Shown here one piece after another: positions 31,974-42,171 of a DNA stretch of 64,000 bases. Position 1 is the first letter of the stretch, and each line of letters begins with the position of its first letter. Position numbers and translations under genes: made by a program. The notes under the pieces were generated by a model. The model saw only the letters and a list, made by a program, of their open reading frames with translations. It did no database searches and was not told the origin of the DNA. The DNA comes from Bacteroidia bacterium (lineage in GTDB: Bacteria; Bacteroidota; Bacteroidia; SpSt-205): assembly GCA_026003215.1 (NCBI GenBank), contig BPGV01000001.1:1641729-1705728 (forward strand), read 5' to 3'.

Positions 31974-32648
31974 ATGGAAGCCAAAACTGTCTCCCCTCCG
32001 GTGGGATGGCTGCATACAACGGTAGGCCGTAAAGTCGTCATGGCCCTAACAGGCCTGTTTCTGATTACCTTCTTGGTGGTGCATCTGGCGGGGAACCTCC
32101 TCCTCCTCCGAGATGATGGGGGGGCCGCCTTCAACGCTTATGCTGAGTTCATGAGCACGAATCCCTTTATACGGGTCTTAGAGATACTCCTTTTTGCGGG
32201 TTTCGTGGTGCATATTTATCAGGGTTTGTATTTTATCTTTCGGGAGCGGCGGGGTCGCCCGAAAGGATACGCCCGCAATGATGCTTCGGCGAATACTAAT
32301 ATCTTTTCGCGCACCATGCGCATCAGTGCTTTGGTGATATTGATCTTTTTGATTGTGCATTTGCGGCACTTTTTCGTGGAACATCGTTTTTTAGGCTCCC
32401 CTCTGACGATGTATGAAAGCTGTAAGTTAGCCTTTGAAAACCCGTGGTATTCGGGCTTTTATGTGGTGAGCATGGTTCTGCTGGCCTTTCATTTGGCGCA
32501 TGGGTTTTATAGTAGCTTTCAGACGTTGGGGCTTATCGTGAATCGTCGGATAGAACGGGTGATTCAGTGGGCGGGAGCAGCGTTTGCCTTTTTGGTGCCG
32601 CTGGGTTTTGCGATTATACCGCTGTACTTTCTGTTGCAAACATTCTAA
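31974..32648 (+). CDS. sdhC: Succinate dehydrogenase cytochrome b subunit
   Basis: 224 residues; the start at ATG 31974 is chosen because GGAGG lies just upstream and the sequence begins with the family N-terminus (VGWLHTTVGRKVVMALTGLF). Five membrane segments are visible, with His residues in VVHLAGN, VVHIYQG, LIVHLRH and FHLAHGF that can ligate haem b, as in the di-haem Bacteroidota/epsilon-type subunit. It anchors SdhA/SdhB and reduces quinone. First gene of sdhCAB. Confidence 0.93.
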   Translation: MEAKTVSPPVGWLHTTVGRKVVMALTGLFLITFLVVHLAGNLLLLRDDGGAAFNAYAEFMSTNPFIRVLEILLFAGFVVHIYQGLYFIFRERRGRPKGYARNDASANTNIFSRTMRISALVILIFLIVHLRHFFVEHRFLGSPLTMYESCKLAFENPWYSGFYVVSMVLLAFHLAHGFYSSFQTLGLIVNRRIERVIQWAGAAFAFLVPLGFAIIPLYFLLQTF

Positions 32649-32660
32649 AAAAATACGCTT

Positions 32661-34634
32661 ATGGCAGAGATATTGACGGCTCCGGCCCCGACGACTACTA
32701 TCTCTTGGCGAGAAGGGGCCCCTATAGAAAATAACAAGTGCCCTACCGGCGAGTTAGAGAAGCGCTGGACCCGGCACAAGGATAGCCTGCGTCTGGTAGC
32801 CCCGCACAACAAGCGTAAGTTAGAGGTGATTGTGGTAGGGGCGGGGTTAGCGGGGGCCTCGGCCGCAGCTACCTTGGGCGAGCTGGGATACCAGGTGAAA
32901 GTATTTGTCTATCACAACTCCCCCCGGCGGGCCCATAGCATTGCTGCCCAGGGCGGTATCAATGCAGCCAAAAACTACCGCAACGATGGGGATAGCATCT
33001 GGCGTCTCTTTTATGACACTATCAAGGGGGGCGATTTCCGAGCGCGCGAGTCTAATGTGTATCGCCTGGCCGAAGTAAGCGTCAAGATTATAGACCACTG
33101 TGTGGCGCAGGGGATTCCTTTTGCGCGGGAGTATGGGGGGTATTTGGACACGCGTTCGTTTGGGGGGGCGCAGCTCATGCGTACCTTTTATGCGCGGGGA
33201 CAGACGGGCCAGCAGCTTCTCTTGGGGGCTTATACGGCCCTCCAGCGGCAGGTTGCCCAAGGCAATGTCCAAGTGTATTACAACTATGAGGTGGTGGATA
33301 TTGTGGTGGAGGAAGGCCGTGTCCGTGGAATAATCGTTCGGAATCTGATTACAGGCGAACTGCATCGGGTGGCCGGCCATGCGGTGGTGTTAGGGACGGG
33401 AGGGTATGGCAACGCTTACTACCTCTCTACCAATGCGAAACTCTCCAACGCTACGGCTATCTGGCGGGCGCACCGCCGAGGCGCGTACTTTGCCAATCCC
33501 AGCTTTGTGCAAATACATCCTACCTGCATCCCCCAATCCGGCGAATACCAGTCCAAGCTTACCCTCATGAGCGAAAGCCTGCGTAATGATGGCCGCGTAT
33601 GGGTACCCCGCACCCCCGGCGACAAACGCCGTCCCCAAGATATCCCCGAAAGCGAGAGGTGGTACTACCTGGAGGAATGGTACCCCTCCTTTGGGAATCT
33701 GGTTCCTCGGGATATTGCTTCCCGGGCGGCTAAGCGGGTATGTGATATGGGGTATGGCGTGGGGCCTACGGGGCGTGCCGTGTACTTAGACTTCTCGGAT
33801 GCTATCAAACGCTTAGGCCGAGAGGTTATTTACCAGCGCTATGGCAACCTTTTTGAGATGTACGAGGAGATTACCGGCGAAAGCCCCTGGGAAACCCCCA
33901 TGCGTATCTATCCAGCCGTGCATTATACCATGGGGGGCCTGTGGGTGGACTATAACCTCATGACCAATATTGAAGGGCTATACGCGATTGGCGAGGCAAA
34001 CTTCTCCGACCATGGCGCTAATCGCTTGGGAGCCAGCGCTCTCATGCAAGGCTTGGCCGATGGCTACTTTATCTTGCCCTACACTATCGGCGACTACCTG
34101 GCTACACAATTGTTTGTAAAGCTTTCTACCGATACGGCGGCTTTTGCTGACGCCGAAAAAGACACCCAAAAGCGCATAGAACGCATACTCTCCACCAAAG
34201 GCACCCATACCGTAGATGAATTTCATCGCGAGCTGGGGAAAATCCTGTGGGACCACTGCGGATTGGCCCGCAATGCCCAAGGCCTTACCCAAGCCTACCA
34301 CCAAATCCACGAGCTGCAGGAACGCTTCTGGAAAGAGGTTTTAGTGCCAGGGACGGGGCAGGAGTTCAACCAAAACTTAGAAAAAGCGCTCCGAGTGGCC
34401 GACTTCTTAGAGCTCGCTAAACTCATGGTAGTAGACGCCTACCACCGCGAAGAATCCTGCGGCTGTCACCTCCGCGAAGAGCACCAAACCGAAGAGGGCG
34501 AAGCCCTCCGCAACGACGAAAAGTATGCCTATGTAGCCGCGTGGGAGTGGGCCGGCGAAAAAGAACCACCTACTTTGCATAAAGAGCCGCTTAAGTTTGA
34601 GTTTGTCAAACCCACGGTGAGAAGTTATAAATGA
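32661..34634 (+). CDS. sdhA: Succinate dehydrogenase/fumarate reductase flavoprotein subunit
   Basis: 657 residues, FAD-binding subunit. Dinucleotide motif [19 protein letters not shown], the FAD-attachment segment [12 protein letters not shown] with its His, the substrate-site Arg in the [15 protein letters not shown] region, and a long C-terminal helical domain ending with a His/Cys-rich stretch ([13 protein letters not shown]). It oxidises succinate to fumarate on the cytoplasmic side. The stop overlaps sdhB by 4 bp. Confidence 0.96.
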   Translation: MAEILTAPAPTTTISWREGAPIENNKCPTGELEKRWTRHKDSLRLVAPHNKRKLEVIVVGAGLAGASAAATLGELGYQVKVFVYHNSPRRAHSIAAQGGINAAKNYRNDGDSIWRLFYDTIKGGDFRARESNVYRLAEVSVKIIDHCVAQGIPFAREYGGYLDTRSFGGAQLMRTFYARGQTGQQLLLGAYTALQRQVAQGNVQVYYNYEVVDIVVEEGRVRGIIVRNLITGELHRVAGHAVVLGTGGYGNAYYLSTNAKLSNATAIWRAHRRGAYFANPSFVQIHPTCIPQSGEYQSKLTLMSESLRNDGRVWVPRTPGDKRRPQDIPESERWYYLEEWYPSFGNLVPRDIASRAAKRVCDMGYGVGPTGRAVYLDFSDAIKRLGREVIYQRYGNLFEMYEEITGESPWETPMRIYPAVHYTMGGLWVDYNLMTNIEGLYAIGEANFSDHGANRLGASALMQGLADGYFILPYTIGDYLATQLFVKLSTDTAAFADAEKDTQKRIERILSTKGTHTVDEFHRELGKILWDHCGLARNAQGLTQAYHQIHELQERFWKEVLVPGTGQEFNQNLEKALRVADFLELAKLMVVDAYHREESCGCHLREEHQTEEGEALRNDEKYAYVAAWEWAGEKEPPTLHKEPLKFEFVKPTVRSYK

Positions 34635-35401
34635 GTAAGCCTATGCGATTCACGCTCAAAATCTGGCGTCAAAAGAACGCCCAAGAGCCCGGGCACTTTG
34701 AGACTTATGAGATAGACGGCATCTCGCCAGATGCGTCCTTTTTAGAGATGCTGGATGTGCTTAATGAAAAACTTATCAAAGAAGGGAAAGACCCCGTGGC
34801 TTTTGACCACGATTGTCGGGAAGGTATATGCGGTTCGTGTGGGATGTTTATCAACGGACGGGCGCATGGTCCCTTGCCGAATATCACCACGTGCCGGCTG
34901 TATATGCGGCATTTCCGGGATGGGGAGACAATTGTGATTGAGCCTTTCCGCGCGAAGCCTTTCCCCGTAATAAAAGATTTAGTGGTGGATAGGTCGGCGT
35001 TGGATAGGATTATTCAAACTGGAGGGTATATTTCTGTGAATGCGGGCAGTGCGCCGGATGCGAACGCTATTCCTATCCCCAAGCCAGTGGCCGATAGGGC
35101 GTTTGACTATGCGACTTGTATCGGGTGCGGGGCCTGCGTAGCTGCGTGTAAGAATGCATCGGCGATGCTTTTTACGGCGGCGAAAGTGTCTCACTTAGCT
35201 CTCCTGCCACAGGGGCAGCCCGAGCGACGAGAACGGGTCAAAAAGATGGTAGCGCAAATGGACGCAGAGGGGTTTGGGCACTGTAGTAACACTGGCGCCT
35301 GTGCGGTGGAATGCCCGGCAAAGATTCCGCTCACGGCGATAGCCCAGCTCCAGAGAGACTTTATTTGGGCGAATCTGACGCCGGATCCGTATGTGCGATG
35401 A
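34631..35401 (+). CDS. sdhB: Succinate dehydrogenase iron-sulfur subunit
   Basis: 256 residues. Cysteines of the [2Fe-2S] site are in [12 protein letters not shown] and TTCRLY; those of the [4Fe-4S]/[3Fe-4S] sites are in [15 protein letters not shown] and [16 protein letters not shown]. It passes electrons from SdhA to the cytochrome b subunit. Translationally coupled to sdhA. A strong hairpin follows the stop. Confidence 0.96.
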   Translation: MSKPMRFTLKIWRQKNAQEPGHFETYEIDGISPDASFLEMLDVLNEKLIKEGKDPVAFDHDCREGICGSCGMFINGRAHGPLPNITTCRLYMRHFRDGETIVIEPFRAKPFPVIKDLVVDRSALDRIIQTGGYISVNAGSAPDANAIPIPKPVADRAFDYATCIGCGACVAACKNASAMLFTAAKVSHLALLPQGQPERRERVKKMVAQMDAEGFGHCSNTGACAVECPAKIPLTAIAQLQRDFIWANLTPDPYVR

Positions 35402-35406
35402 GGTGG

Positions 35407-35439
35407 GGGGCGGGCGGCGCCTACGGCGCCGCCCGCCCC
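35407..35439. terminator. Very strong hairpin between convergent genes
   Basis: Perfect 15-bp GC-only stem (35407-35421 with 35425-35439) with a TAC loop, 6 bp after the sdhB stop. There is no T-run directly after it on either strand, so termination is inferred from position and stability. Confidence 0.6.
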
Positions 35440-35462
35440 AACCCGTCAAAAAACCACTTACT

Positions 35463-36137
35463 TCATTCTCCCGCAGTAGCCTTCCGTAGCCACATCACCC
35501 CCACCAACAAACCCGTAGGCCATCCATACCGACTGAGCTGGTGTATCGTCTGCGCATACAGGCGTAGCTCGCTATGGAGGCCTTCCCGCATACGCAGCTC
35601 GGCATACAGGCACAGGTTGGCTATCCAAGGCGGTATGACGCGCTGGACATCGCTAACGCTTACGCGGTTCCATTCCTGGATGGGTTGTCCATCTGGGGTT
35701 TCGTATTGCAACATGAGGGTTTGGCCTAAGAGCCGCAGCACTTGGGGTCCCGCCGCTATGGCGAAGCTGCCCTCGGTATCAAAGGCGATCCGCCAGAGCG
35801 CTTGCATGTAGAGGTAGTGGGTATAGGTATGGGCACTTGCTGTGCTTTGGAGGGGACGGCCCGAGAGCGGCGAGATGTATATGGCGCTATCTAAGATAAG
35901 CCGAGAATGCCCCATGAGGTACCCAAAGCCCGGCATAAAAGCATGCACCAAGCGGCTTTTCCGGCTTTGGAAGAGGTATATGCGTCCTGTCGCGCCTATC
36001 TCTCCGCCGAGGCGAGCGTAGAACTGCGCATACGGGGTGCGGTATTGGTAGAGGCTCATCCCTATTCGGAGACCGAAGGCGTTTTCTTGGGCGTAGAGCA
36101 AGGTAAGCCCTACCCAAAGGAGAGCGCTACGCTTCAT
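35463..36137 (-). CDS. Conserved hypothetical exported protein, outer-membrane-like
   Basis: 224 residues with a signal-like start (MKRSALLWVGLTLLYAQ) and alternating beta-strand sequence rich in Tyr, Arg and Gly, ending in aromatic strands. It may be a small outer-membrane barrel or a periplasmic beta protein. No recognised family. The start overlaps the end of the TPR gene by 11 bp, so both belong to one minus-strand operon. Confidence 0.6.
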   Translation of the reverse strand: MKRSALLWVGLTLLYAQENAFGLRIGMSLYQYRTPYAQFYARLGGEIGATGRIYLFQSRKSRLVHAFMPGFGYLMGHSRLILDSAIYISPLSGRPLQSTASAHTYTHYLYMQALWRIAFDTEGSFAIAAGPQVLRLLGQTLMLQYETPDGQPIQEWNRVSVSDVQRVIPPWIANLCLYAELRMREGLHSELRLYAQTIHQLSRYGWPTGLLVGVMWLRKATAGE

Positions 36138-36452
36138 CTAAGCCGAGGTACAGGGTCAGTTTGCTTCGGAAGTCGCGCAGGAGCGTAAGGTCGCGTGCAT
36201 CCTCGGCTAAGTGCATCCCTTCCCGGAAGGCCGCAATGGCCTCGGGTGCTCGCGACCGGTTTGCTCGTAGAGCAGGCCCAGCTGATAGTAGGTGGGATGG
36301 TACTTTGGGTCCCGGCGCAGGGTTTCCTTGAAAGCCTCTTCGGCTTCTCTATAGCGCTTTTGTCCTAAGAAGAAAACCCCTAAGGCATGCGGCCAGAAGG
36401 GGTCTTCTGGGAAGGTCTCCACTCGTTCTCGCAGCTCTTTTTCTCGGTCCAT
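36127..36452 (-). pseudogene. Small tetratricopeptide-repeat protein, frameshifted
   Basis: From ATG 36452 (MDREKELRERVETFPEDP) the frame shows two TPR units (FFLGQKRYREAEEAF, YYQLGLLYEQTGR), then runs off after about residue 67. A second frame restores a normal third unit, APEAIAAFREGMHLA, and an end LYLGLDEA with a stop at 36127-36129. One missing base near 36252-36258 explains it (expected GRE-APEA). Restored length is about 108 residues. Either a recent mutation or a consensus error. Confidence 0.75.
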
Positions 36453-36475
36453 GTAGGGGCAAGATAGGATTTTTT

Positions 36476-37423
36476 TCACAAAAGGGCTTGTGTGCCGCCG
36501 CGCAGGCTGTAGAGGTTGGTGCGACCGGTTTTTTTGCGGAGGAGGAAGGCCACTTGTCGGCTGCGTTGGCCGGTCTCGCAGACAAAGACAATCGGTTGGC
36601 TGGGCAGTTCCCAGGTATCCCATTGATACCACCGCCAGCGCTGGTGCGGAAAGGGCAAAGGCTTTTTGGGTTCCTCGCGTAGGTCTATCCAGAGGGGCTG
36701 AGGGAGCGTGTAGGCTTGGGCGAGGGCTATCTCCAAAGGCAAGGAAGTCGAGGGGGCCAGGAGGAAGGTGTGGGTTTCGCCGCGGCGCAGGTCTATGGTA
36801 AAGAGGCGATTCACGGGGGCGGAGGTAGGGTCAGACAGGTATTGGGCGGCTAAGGTGGCTTGCAAACTGCCAATGATACCGGGCAAGCCGCCGAGTACCC
36901 CTGCCTCGCTACACGAAGGCCCTCCCTCCGCCTCGCCAAAAAAATCTTTGTATCGAAGGCCTTGCCATAGAGCGGCTTGCCCTTCCCACTGGAAGATAGC
37001 TCCATAGACCCAGGGCTTCCCTATGGCCGAAGCTTGCGCATCTATCAGCAGGCGGCTCTGAAGGTTATCGGTGCCGTCTATCCATATATCGGCTTGCGGC
37101 CCGACCGTCTGGAGGAAAGGGGCATCTACCCACACGGGATAGGTCTCTATTACCATATCGGGCCGAAAGGCCTTGAGATAAGCGGAGAGGGCTTCTACTT
37201 TGAGGCGGCCGATTTGGGTGGGGAGGTATAAGGGTTGGCGATGCAGGTTTTCTTCGGCTATGGTATCGGGATCCACTAAAAAGAGCTTGCCTATGCCCAT
37301 GGCGGCCAGATACAAGGCGGCTGGTGTGCCTAATCCCCCTACGCCTATAATCAGAGCACTTTTTTTGGGGAGCGCTTCTTGGTCCCACCCGGGCAAGCGT
37401 ACCTGCGGTAGATACCGGCGCAT
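36476..37423 (-). CDS. MoeB/ThiF/HesA-family E1-like adenylyltransferase fused to rhodanese
   Basis: 315 residues. The E1 part has ATP-binding GVGGLGTPAALYL (27-39), the Asp in DGTDN (116-120) and the conserved Cys171 in CSEAGVLGGLPGIIG. The C-terminal ~85 residues are a rhodanese domain with active Cys282 in VCETGQRS. It should adenylate the C-terminus of a ThiS/MoaD-like sulfur carrier and pass sulfur to it. The protein has only these two Cys residues among the expected sites, so the usual four-Cys zinc site of MoeB/ThiF is absent. The carrier protein partner is not in the window. Confidence 0.88.
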   Translation of the reverse strand: MRRYLPQVRLPGWDQEALPKKSALIIGVGGLGTPAALYLAAMGIGKLFLVDPDTIAEENLHRQPLYLPTQIGRLKVEALSAYLKAFRPDMVIETYPVWVDAPFLQTVGPQADIWIDGTDNLQSRLLIDAQASAIGKPWVYGAIFQWEGQAALWQGLRYKDFFGEAEGGPSCSEAGVLGGLPGIIGSLQATLAAQYLSDPTSAPVNRLFTIDLRRGETHTFLLAPSTSLPLEIALAQAYTLPQPLWIDLREEPKKPLPFPHQRWRWYQWDTWELPSQPIVFVCETGQRSRQVAFLLRKKTGRTNLYSLRGGTQALL

Positions 37424-37435
37424 ACTCTGGCTCCC

Positions 37436-39097
37436 TCAGGGCGTTTGAGCTCGCAGGAAAACCTCTCCTCGGTCGTATTCCCAGAGCTGCCAGCGGTACT
37501 TTTCACAGGCCGGCGGATAGACATACCGATTGAGTAGCCCCTCCCAAGAGAAGCCCTCAGGCAACCCCTCCCGATTGTATGCCTGCGAAAGGTACGCTAT
37601 CCACTGCGCAGCATCGTATCCCTGCGCATGAAACACAGAAGGCCGCTGAGAAAATACTTGACTCACCTTCCGACTAAAACTCAACCACGCCGCACTATCC
37701 GGTAGGGTACTTTGCGGAACCCATATCCGCATACGCCGATAATCTTTGAGTTGGGTATAGCGGAGGGCATTCCAGCTTTCTAACCCAATCACGAGCGGAG
37801 GCAAAGTATCTCGGCCTAACTTGTGCAGCAAAAATCCAATCGCTTCTTCTTGGGTAAAGCCTACCACATACCAAGACGCTTCCGCTACGGAGTCCTTAAG
37901 CGTACGCCAGCGCTGGGTAAGTTCGGCTGTGGAACCGCGCACAGCATACGTGGGAGCATAATAGGTGCTTCGTACCCCTTCTACAAAGGCACTGGCATAA
38001 GGGTCCTCGGGGTCATACAAGATTACCCCTGGGCCGAGCTTAGGGAAGGAGTCTCTGAGGAAGCTTCCTACCTTGGCTCCTTGGCAAAAAGCGGGCACGG
38101 TGAGCGAAAAGGCATAACGGTGACGAGGATAGGCCGGGTTTATCGGGATGGCATGCCATACGCCTTTACGCTCACAAAAGGGCGCAATCAACTGGTTGAG
38201 GGTATAAGAAACCTCCCCAATCAAGATGTGCGGGGGGGCGCTTTCCCACAACTTAAGTAGGTCTAAGAGGTGGGTGATGTTGCGTTCGCTGTCTTCTACC
38301 TCTATGCGCCAGACGAGGTATGGAGAACGGCTCTCTTGTAGCCCCAGCTCAAAGCCCTCCCAAAACTCTAAGAAGGGCGAGTTTTTTTCTTGGGTAGCCA
38401 TGAGGGGGAGGAGCAGGGCCACGCGTAGGGTTTCGGTGGGGAGGCTGTCGGTGAGGCTTTCCCACGTGAGGCTGTCGGGAGGGGTACCGCAGCGCTGCTT
38501 ATGGTAAGCATGCCAAAGGCGCCACAGGGGCCATTCGCATGCCTGGCGTAGGTGATAACTCACGGCCGGCGCCAAGTAGGGAAAAAGCGCCTCCCCCCCC
38601 TCTCGCCCTAAGTAGGCCCACAAAAAGCCCACATCCGCTTCCCGGTACGCAAAGTACGAGAGGCGATTCTCTACTGCGGCGCGTAGATCCTCAGGCGTAT
38701 GCGGGCTCTCTATAAGGGTACGCAAAAGGTACAGCCCCTCTGGCCAAGTAGACCGCTTCCTAAGGAGGAGGTCAGCCCGTAAATAGGTGGCTTCTGCCCC
38801 CAAAGGCGAGGTAGGACTGTACCGAGAGACGAAGTACCAGTGGCCGAGGGCTTCTTGTTCCCTACCAGCCCTGGCCGCTAAAATTCCTTGGAGGAGAGCG
38901 GCCTCCCAGCGCACCAGGCTATCGGGGTCTTCCCGCGCTTGGGCCAGGTAGCGCTGTGCATTTACGGTGAGGCGCTTCTGGAGGGCCTCATACGCTTGCT
39001 CCAGCGCCGATGAACGCTGTGCATAGCCTATGGGGCTTCCTCCCAACCCTATGCTGAGGGCCCATCCGATAAAACTCCTACTCCAATAGCGCAGCAT
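37436..39097 (-). CDS. Periplasmic-binding-fold protein with N-terminal TPR-like region (LpoA-like architecture)
   Basis: 553 residues; signal-like N-terminus, a helical repeat region (about 30-200, with ALGHWYFVSRYSPTSPLGAEATYLRAD) and a type I periplasmic-binding domain (about 218-545, beginning RVALLLPLM). This layout resembles LpoA/LppC and amino-acid-binding proteins of Bacteroidota. No transporter genes are adjacent, so a cell-wall or envelope role is as likely as transport. Start and stop overlap with the FAH gene (39097). Confidence 0.7.
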   Translation of the reverse strand: MLRYWSRSFIGWALSIGLGGSPIGYAQRSSALEQAYEALQKRLTVNAQRYLAQAREDPDSLVRWEAALLQGILAARAGREQEALGHWYFVSRYSPTSPLGAEATYLRADLLLRKRSTWPEGLYLLRTLIESPHTPEDLRAAVENRLSYFAYREADVGFLWAYLGREGGEALFPYLAPAVSYHLRQACEWPLWRLWHAYHKQRCGTPPDSLTWESLTDSLPTETLRVALLLPLMATQEKNSPFLEFWEGFELGLQESRSPYLVWRIEVEDSERNITHLLDLLKLWESAPPHILIGEVSYTLNQLIAPFCERKGVWHAIPINPAYPRHRYAFSLTVPAFCQGAKVGSFLRDSFPKLGPGVILYDPEDPYASAFVEGVRSTYYAPTYAVRGSTAELTQRWRTLKDSVAEASWYVVGFTQEEAIGFLLHKLGRDTLPPLVIGLESWNALRYTQLKDYRRMRIWVPQSTLPDSAAWLSFSRKVSQVFSQRPSVFHAQGYDAAQWIAYLSQAYNREGLPEGFSWEGLLNRYVYPPACEKYRWQLWEYDRGEVFLRAQTP

Positions 39098-40089
39098 CAG
39101 CTGGCCACAATCGTATTGGCTAAGGTACCCAGTTCTTGCCCAATCAAGAGCACTTCATCGCCGGGTTTGAGCCATACTTCGGGGGCGGTGGGGTCCTCTC
39201 GCCGTCGAGTGCCGTTGATTTCTAACAGGCAACCTGTGCCCACCGTGCCCGAACCAATCACTTCCCCCGGAAGCACTTCCACGCCATAGCTTACCCGCTC
39301 GATAATCTCAGCGAAGGTCCAGCTCATGTCGGAGAGGTAACCGTAGCTTATGGGGGTGTTGTTGAGCTCGGCTTGCAGGGCCAGCTTATAAGCATTCCCT
39401 ACGCGGCCAGGCGGGGGAGCGGTCCGATACGGCTCTAACTCCTCCGGCGTGACTACCCAGGGCCCTAAGCTCGTGGCAAAATCTTTTCCCTTCGCCGGGC
39501 CTAAGTTAAGCTTCATTTCTTCCATCTGGAGGCTGCGGGCGCTCCAATCATTCATGAGCATGTAGCCGAAGATATACCCATCCGCTTGGTGGGCGGGAAT
39601 ATTTCGGCCCGACTTCCCCAAAATCACCGCCACTTCCAGTTCAAAGTCTAACTTTTCTAAGTGGCGGGGTTCTACATAGACGGGTCCTGGCCCGGTGACA
39701 GCCAAGGCGTTGGAGAAGTAAAATACGGGGAACTGGTCAAACTCAGGTATCATCTCTAAGCCGCGGTTCCGGCGGGCGGCTTCTACATGCTGGCGAAAGG
39801 CATACCCATCGCGCAGGCTTACCGGCCGACGGACGGGGGAGAGTACGCGTACGACCGCATACGGTACTTGCAGCTCTTCAAAATCGCCTCGTTCGTGATA
39901 GCGGCGGAATACCCATTCTACCCAAGCTTCGTACGGTAGGCGGTTAGCGATATAGGTCTCCATGTCCTGAAAGGGGAAGCGGCGTCCGGTAACGCGTCCC
40001 ACAGCAGCCAACGAGAGCACAAACTCCCCTGAGTAGCTTAGTAGGCCCAGGGCTTCTTCTCCCTGCCAGACAAACCGCACAAACTTCAT
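39097..40089 (-). CDS. Fumarylacetoacetate hydrolase family protein
   Basis: 330 residues with the FAH C-terminal fold: metal ligands expected in [16 protein letters not shown] and in the [19 protein letters not shown] segment; Gly-rich [13 protein letters not shown] near the end. It hydrolyses C-C bonds of acylpyruvate-type compounds; aromatic amino-acid breakdown is possible but not proven. Divergent from recA with only 15 bp between the two start codons. Confidence 0.88.
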   Translation of the reverse strand: MKFVRFVWQGEEALGLLSYSGEFVLSLAAVGRVTGRRFPFQDMETYIANRLPYEAWVEWVFRRYHERGDFEELQVPYAVVRVLSPVRRPVSLRDGYAFRQHVEAARRNRGLEMIPEFDQFPVFYFSNALAVTGPGPVYVEPRHLEKLDFELEVAVILGKSGRNIPAHQADGYIFGYMLMNDWSARSLQMEEMKLNLGPAKGKDFATSLGPWVVTPEELEPYRTAPPPGRVGNAYKLALQAELNNTPISYGYLSDMSWTFAEIIERVSYGVEVLPGEVIGSGTVGTGCLLEINGTRRREDPTAPEVWLKPGDEVLLIGQELGTLANTIVAS

Positions 40090-40105
40090 ACCTTTGACAA
40101 AGGTA
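40089..40105. promoter_or_regulatory. Palindromic shared promoter of FAH and recA
   Basis: The 15 bp between the start codons, ACCTTTG-A-CAAAGGT (40090-40104), are a perfect palindrome around one base. With the start codons (CAT/ATG) the symmetry extends to 21 bp. Each strand reads TACCTTTG, an exact -7 box: plus strand 40089-40096, minus strand 40105-40098. Each box ends 8 nt before its own ATG. The two promoters overlap almost fully. No SOS-type box was recognised. Confidence 0.75.
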
Positions 40106-41181
40106 TGGCCTCAGAGAAAAAGGTAGGCCTTCCCGAAGAGAAGCAAAAACTTTTGCAGGCTACCCTGCAGAAGTTGGAAAAGGAGTACGGGAAGGGCACT
40201 GTCATGAAGCTAAATGAGCGGGGTGACCAGGCTATAGAGGTGATTTCTACGGGTTCTTTGGCGTTGGATGCGGCGCTGGGGGTAGGGGGGCTGCCGCGTG
40301 GGCGTATTGTAGAGATTTACGGGCCGGAGGCTTCGGGGAAGACCACCTTAGCCCTCCATGTGATTGCCGAAGCCAACAAACAAGGCGGCCTCGCTGCCTT
40401 CATAGACGCAGAACATGCCTTTGACCCCATCTATGCCCAAAAGCTCGGCATCAACACCGAAGCGCTGATTATCTCACAGCCCGACTACGGAGAGCAGGCG
40501 TTGGAAATCGCCGACTCGCTTATTCGTTCAGGGGCCATAGATGTGGTGGTGATAGACTCGGTGGCGGCTTTGGTTCCCAAAGCCGAATTGGAGGGAGAAA
40601 TGGGCGATGCCAAGGTAGGCCTTCAGGCACGGCTCATGTCCCAAGCCTTACGCAAGCTCACCGCTTCTATCTCTAAGACCCGCTGCATCGCTATCTTTAT
40701 AAACCAGCTTCGGGAAAAGATAGGGGGCATGGCAATGTATGGGCCCTCCGAAACTACCACGGGCGGGAACGCTCTCAAGTTTTACGCCTCGGTGCGCCTG
40801 GATGTGCGCCGCATCGCCGCTATCAAAGAGGGAACCGATGTGATTGGCCACCGGGTGCGCGTCAAAGTAGTGAAAAATAAAGTCGCCCCGCCCTTCAAGC
40901 TGGCGGAGTTTGATATTTTGTATGGGGAGGGCATCTCCAAGATAGGCGAGATTATAGACTTAGGGGTGCAACTCGGCGTTATTCAGAAGTCAGGCTCGTG
41001 GTTTAGTTACGAAGGGCAGAAGCTGGCGCAGGGCCGAGAAAATCTACGCGTTTTTCTGCGGGATCATCCGGAGCTGGCCACCGAACTGGAAGCGCGCATC
41101 CGCCCGCTCCTTACGCAGGTGACCGACCTCCAGGTGGCTTCCTCACCCATAGAAGAGTTTGGGGTAGAACCTACCGCCTAA
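40105..41181 (+). CDS. recA: Recombinase RecA
   Basis: 358 residues, normal RecA length. Walker [10 protein letters not shown] (about 73-81), Walker [12 protein letters not shown]1/L2 regions with [23 protein letters not shown]. Full C-terminal domain present. Catalyses strand exchange and, in many bacteria, LexA cleavage. Followed 3 bp later by asd. Confidence 0.98.
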   Translation: MASEKKVGLPEEKQKLLQATLQKLEKEYGKGTVMKLNERGDQAIEVISTGSLALDAALGVGGLPRGRIVEIYGPEASGKTTLALHVIAEANKQGGLAAFIDAEHAFDPIYAQKLGINTEALIISQPDYGEQALEIADSLIRSGAIDVVVIDSVAALVPKAELEGEMGDAKVGLQARLMSQALRKLTASISKTRCIAIFINQLREKIGGMAMYGPSETTTGGNALKFYASVRLDVRRIAAIKEGTDVIGHRVRVKVVKNKVAPPFKLAEFDILYGEGISKIGEIIDLGVQLGVIQKSGSWFSYEGQKLAQGRENLRVFLRDHPELATELEARIRPLLTQVTDLQVASSPIEEFGVEPTA

Positions 41182-41184
41182 GGT

Positions 41185-42171
41185 ATGCGGATTGGGATTG
41201 TAGGAGTTACCGGTTTGGTGGGGCGCACTTTTTTGAAGGCGCTTCCCTTATATGGGTTTGATAGGGCAGAAGTATATGGGGCGGCTTCTCAGCGGTCGGT
41301 GGGGCAACGCATCCCTTTCCGTACCGGCGAGCTGGTGGTGGAATCCATAGAGAGTCTTTTAGCGAAGCCGCTGGACCTGGTGTTTTTTTCGGCGGGTGCA
41401 GCTGTCAGCCGCGAATGGGCCCCTCGGTTTGCAGAAAAAGGCGCATGGGTCATAGACAACTCCTCGGCTTGGCGCTTGGAGCCCGACGTGCCGCTGGTGG
41501 TGCCTGAAGTCAATTTCTCCGATATAGGGGGGGCTCGCCTCATAGCTAATCCCAACTGTTCTACTATCCAACTGGTGGTGGTGCTGGCGCCGCTGGCGCG
41601 GGCGTTTGGCCTGGAGAGGGTAGTGGTCTCTACTTATCAGGCGGTCACCGGCACCGGCCAAAAAGCCGTGGATCAGCTTATGCGTGAAAGGCAAGGCCTT
41701 GCCGGGCCGGCGGTGTATCCGCATCCGATTGACCTCAACTGCCTCCCACAATGCGATGTCTTTGAAGCTGAGGGTTACACCAAAGAAGAGTGGAAGATTA
41801 TCCGAGAGAGCCGAAAAATCCTCCACCTGCCCGATTTAGCTATTACGGCGACAGCGGTACGGGTGCCGGTGATAGGGGGGCACAGCGAGAGCGTGAATGT
41901 GGTGCTGGCCCAGTCGGCTACGCTGGATGAGGTACGAGAAGTACTTTCTCAAGCGCCAGGGGTTATCCTCCAAGATGAGCCCGAAAAAGCCCGTTATCCG
42001 ATGCCCCGCTATGTAGAGGGGCAGGACAGGGTATTTGTAGGACGGCTACGGAAAGACACTTCCCATCCACGCGGATTTAACCTGTGGATAGTAGCGGATA
42101 ACCTGCGCAAGGGGGCAGCTACCAATGCCCTCCAGATAGCCCAGCATGTGGTGGAGACGGCACGCGTCTAA
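41185..42171 (+). CDS. asd: Aspartate-semialdehyde dehydrogenase
   Basis: 328 residues. NADP-binding start GIVGVTGLVGR, catalytic Cys125 in NPNCSTIQ, and the substrate region with RVPVIGGHSE. Reduces aspartyl phosphate to aspartate semialdehyde for lysine/DAP, threonine and methionine synthesis. Starts 3 bp after recA with AAGGT directly before ATG. Confidence 0.96.
   Translation: MRIGIVGVTGLVGRTFLKALPLYGFDRAEVYGAASQRSVGQRIPFRTGELVVESIESLLAKPLDLVFFSAGAAVSREWAPRFAEKGAWVIDNSSAWRLEPDVPLVVPEVNFSDIGGARLIANPNCSTIQLVVVLAPLARAFGLERVVVSTYQAVTGTGQKAVDQLMRERQGLAGPAVYPHPIDLNCLPQCDVFEAEGYTKEEWKIIRESRKILHLPDLAITATAVRVPVIGGHSESVNVVLAQSATLDEVREVLSQAPGVILQDEPEKARYPMPRYVEGQDRVFVGRLRKDTSHPRGFNLWIVADNLRKGAATNALQIAQHVVETARV

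Noticed and set aside
41359-41826. Antisense open frames in asd and other housekeeping genes
   Set aside because: No motif, fully covered by well-supported genes on the other strand.
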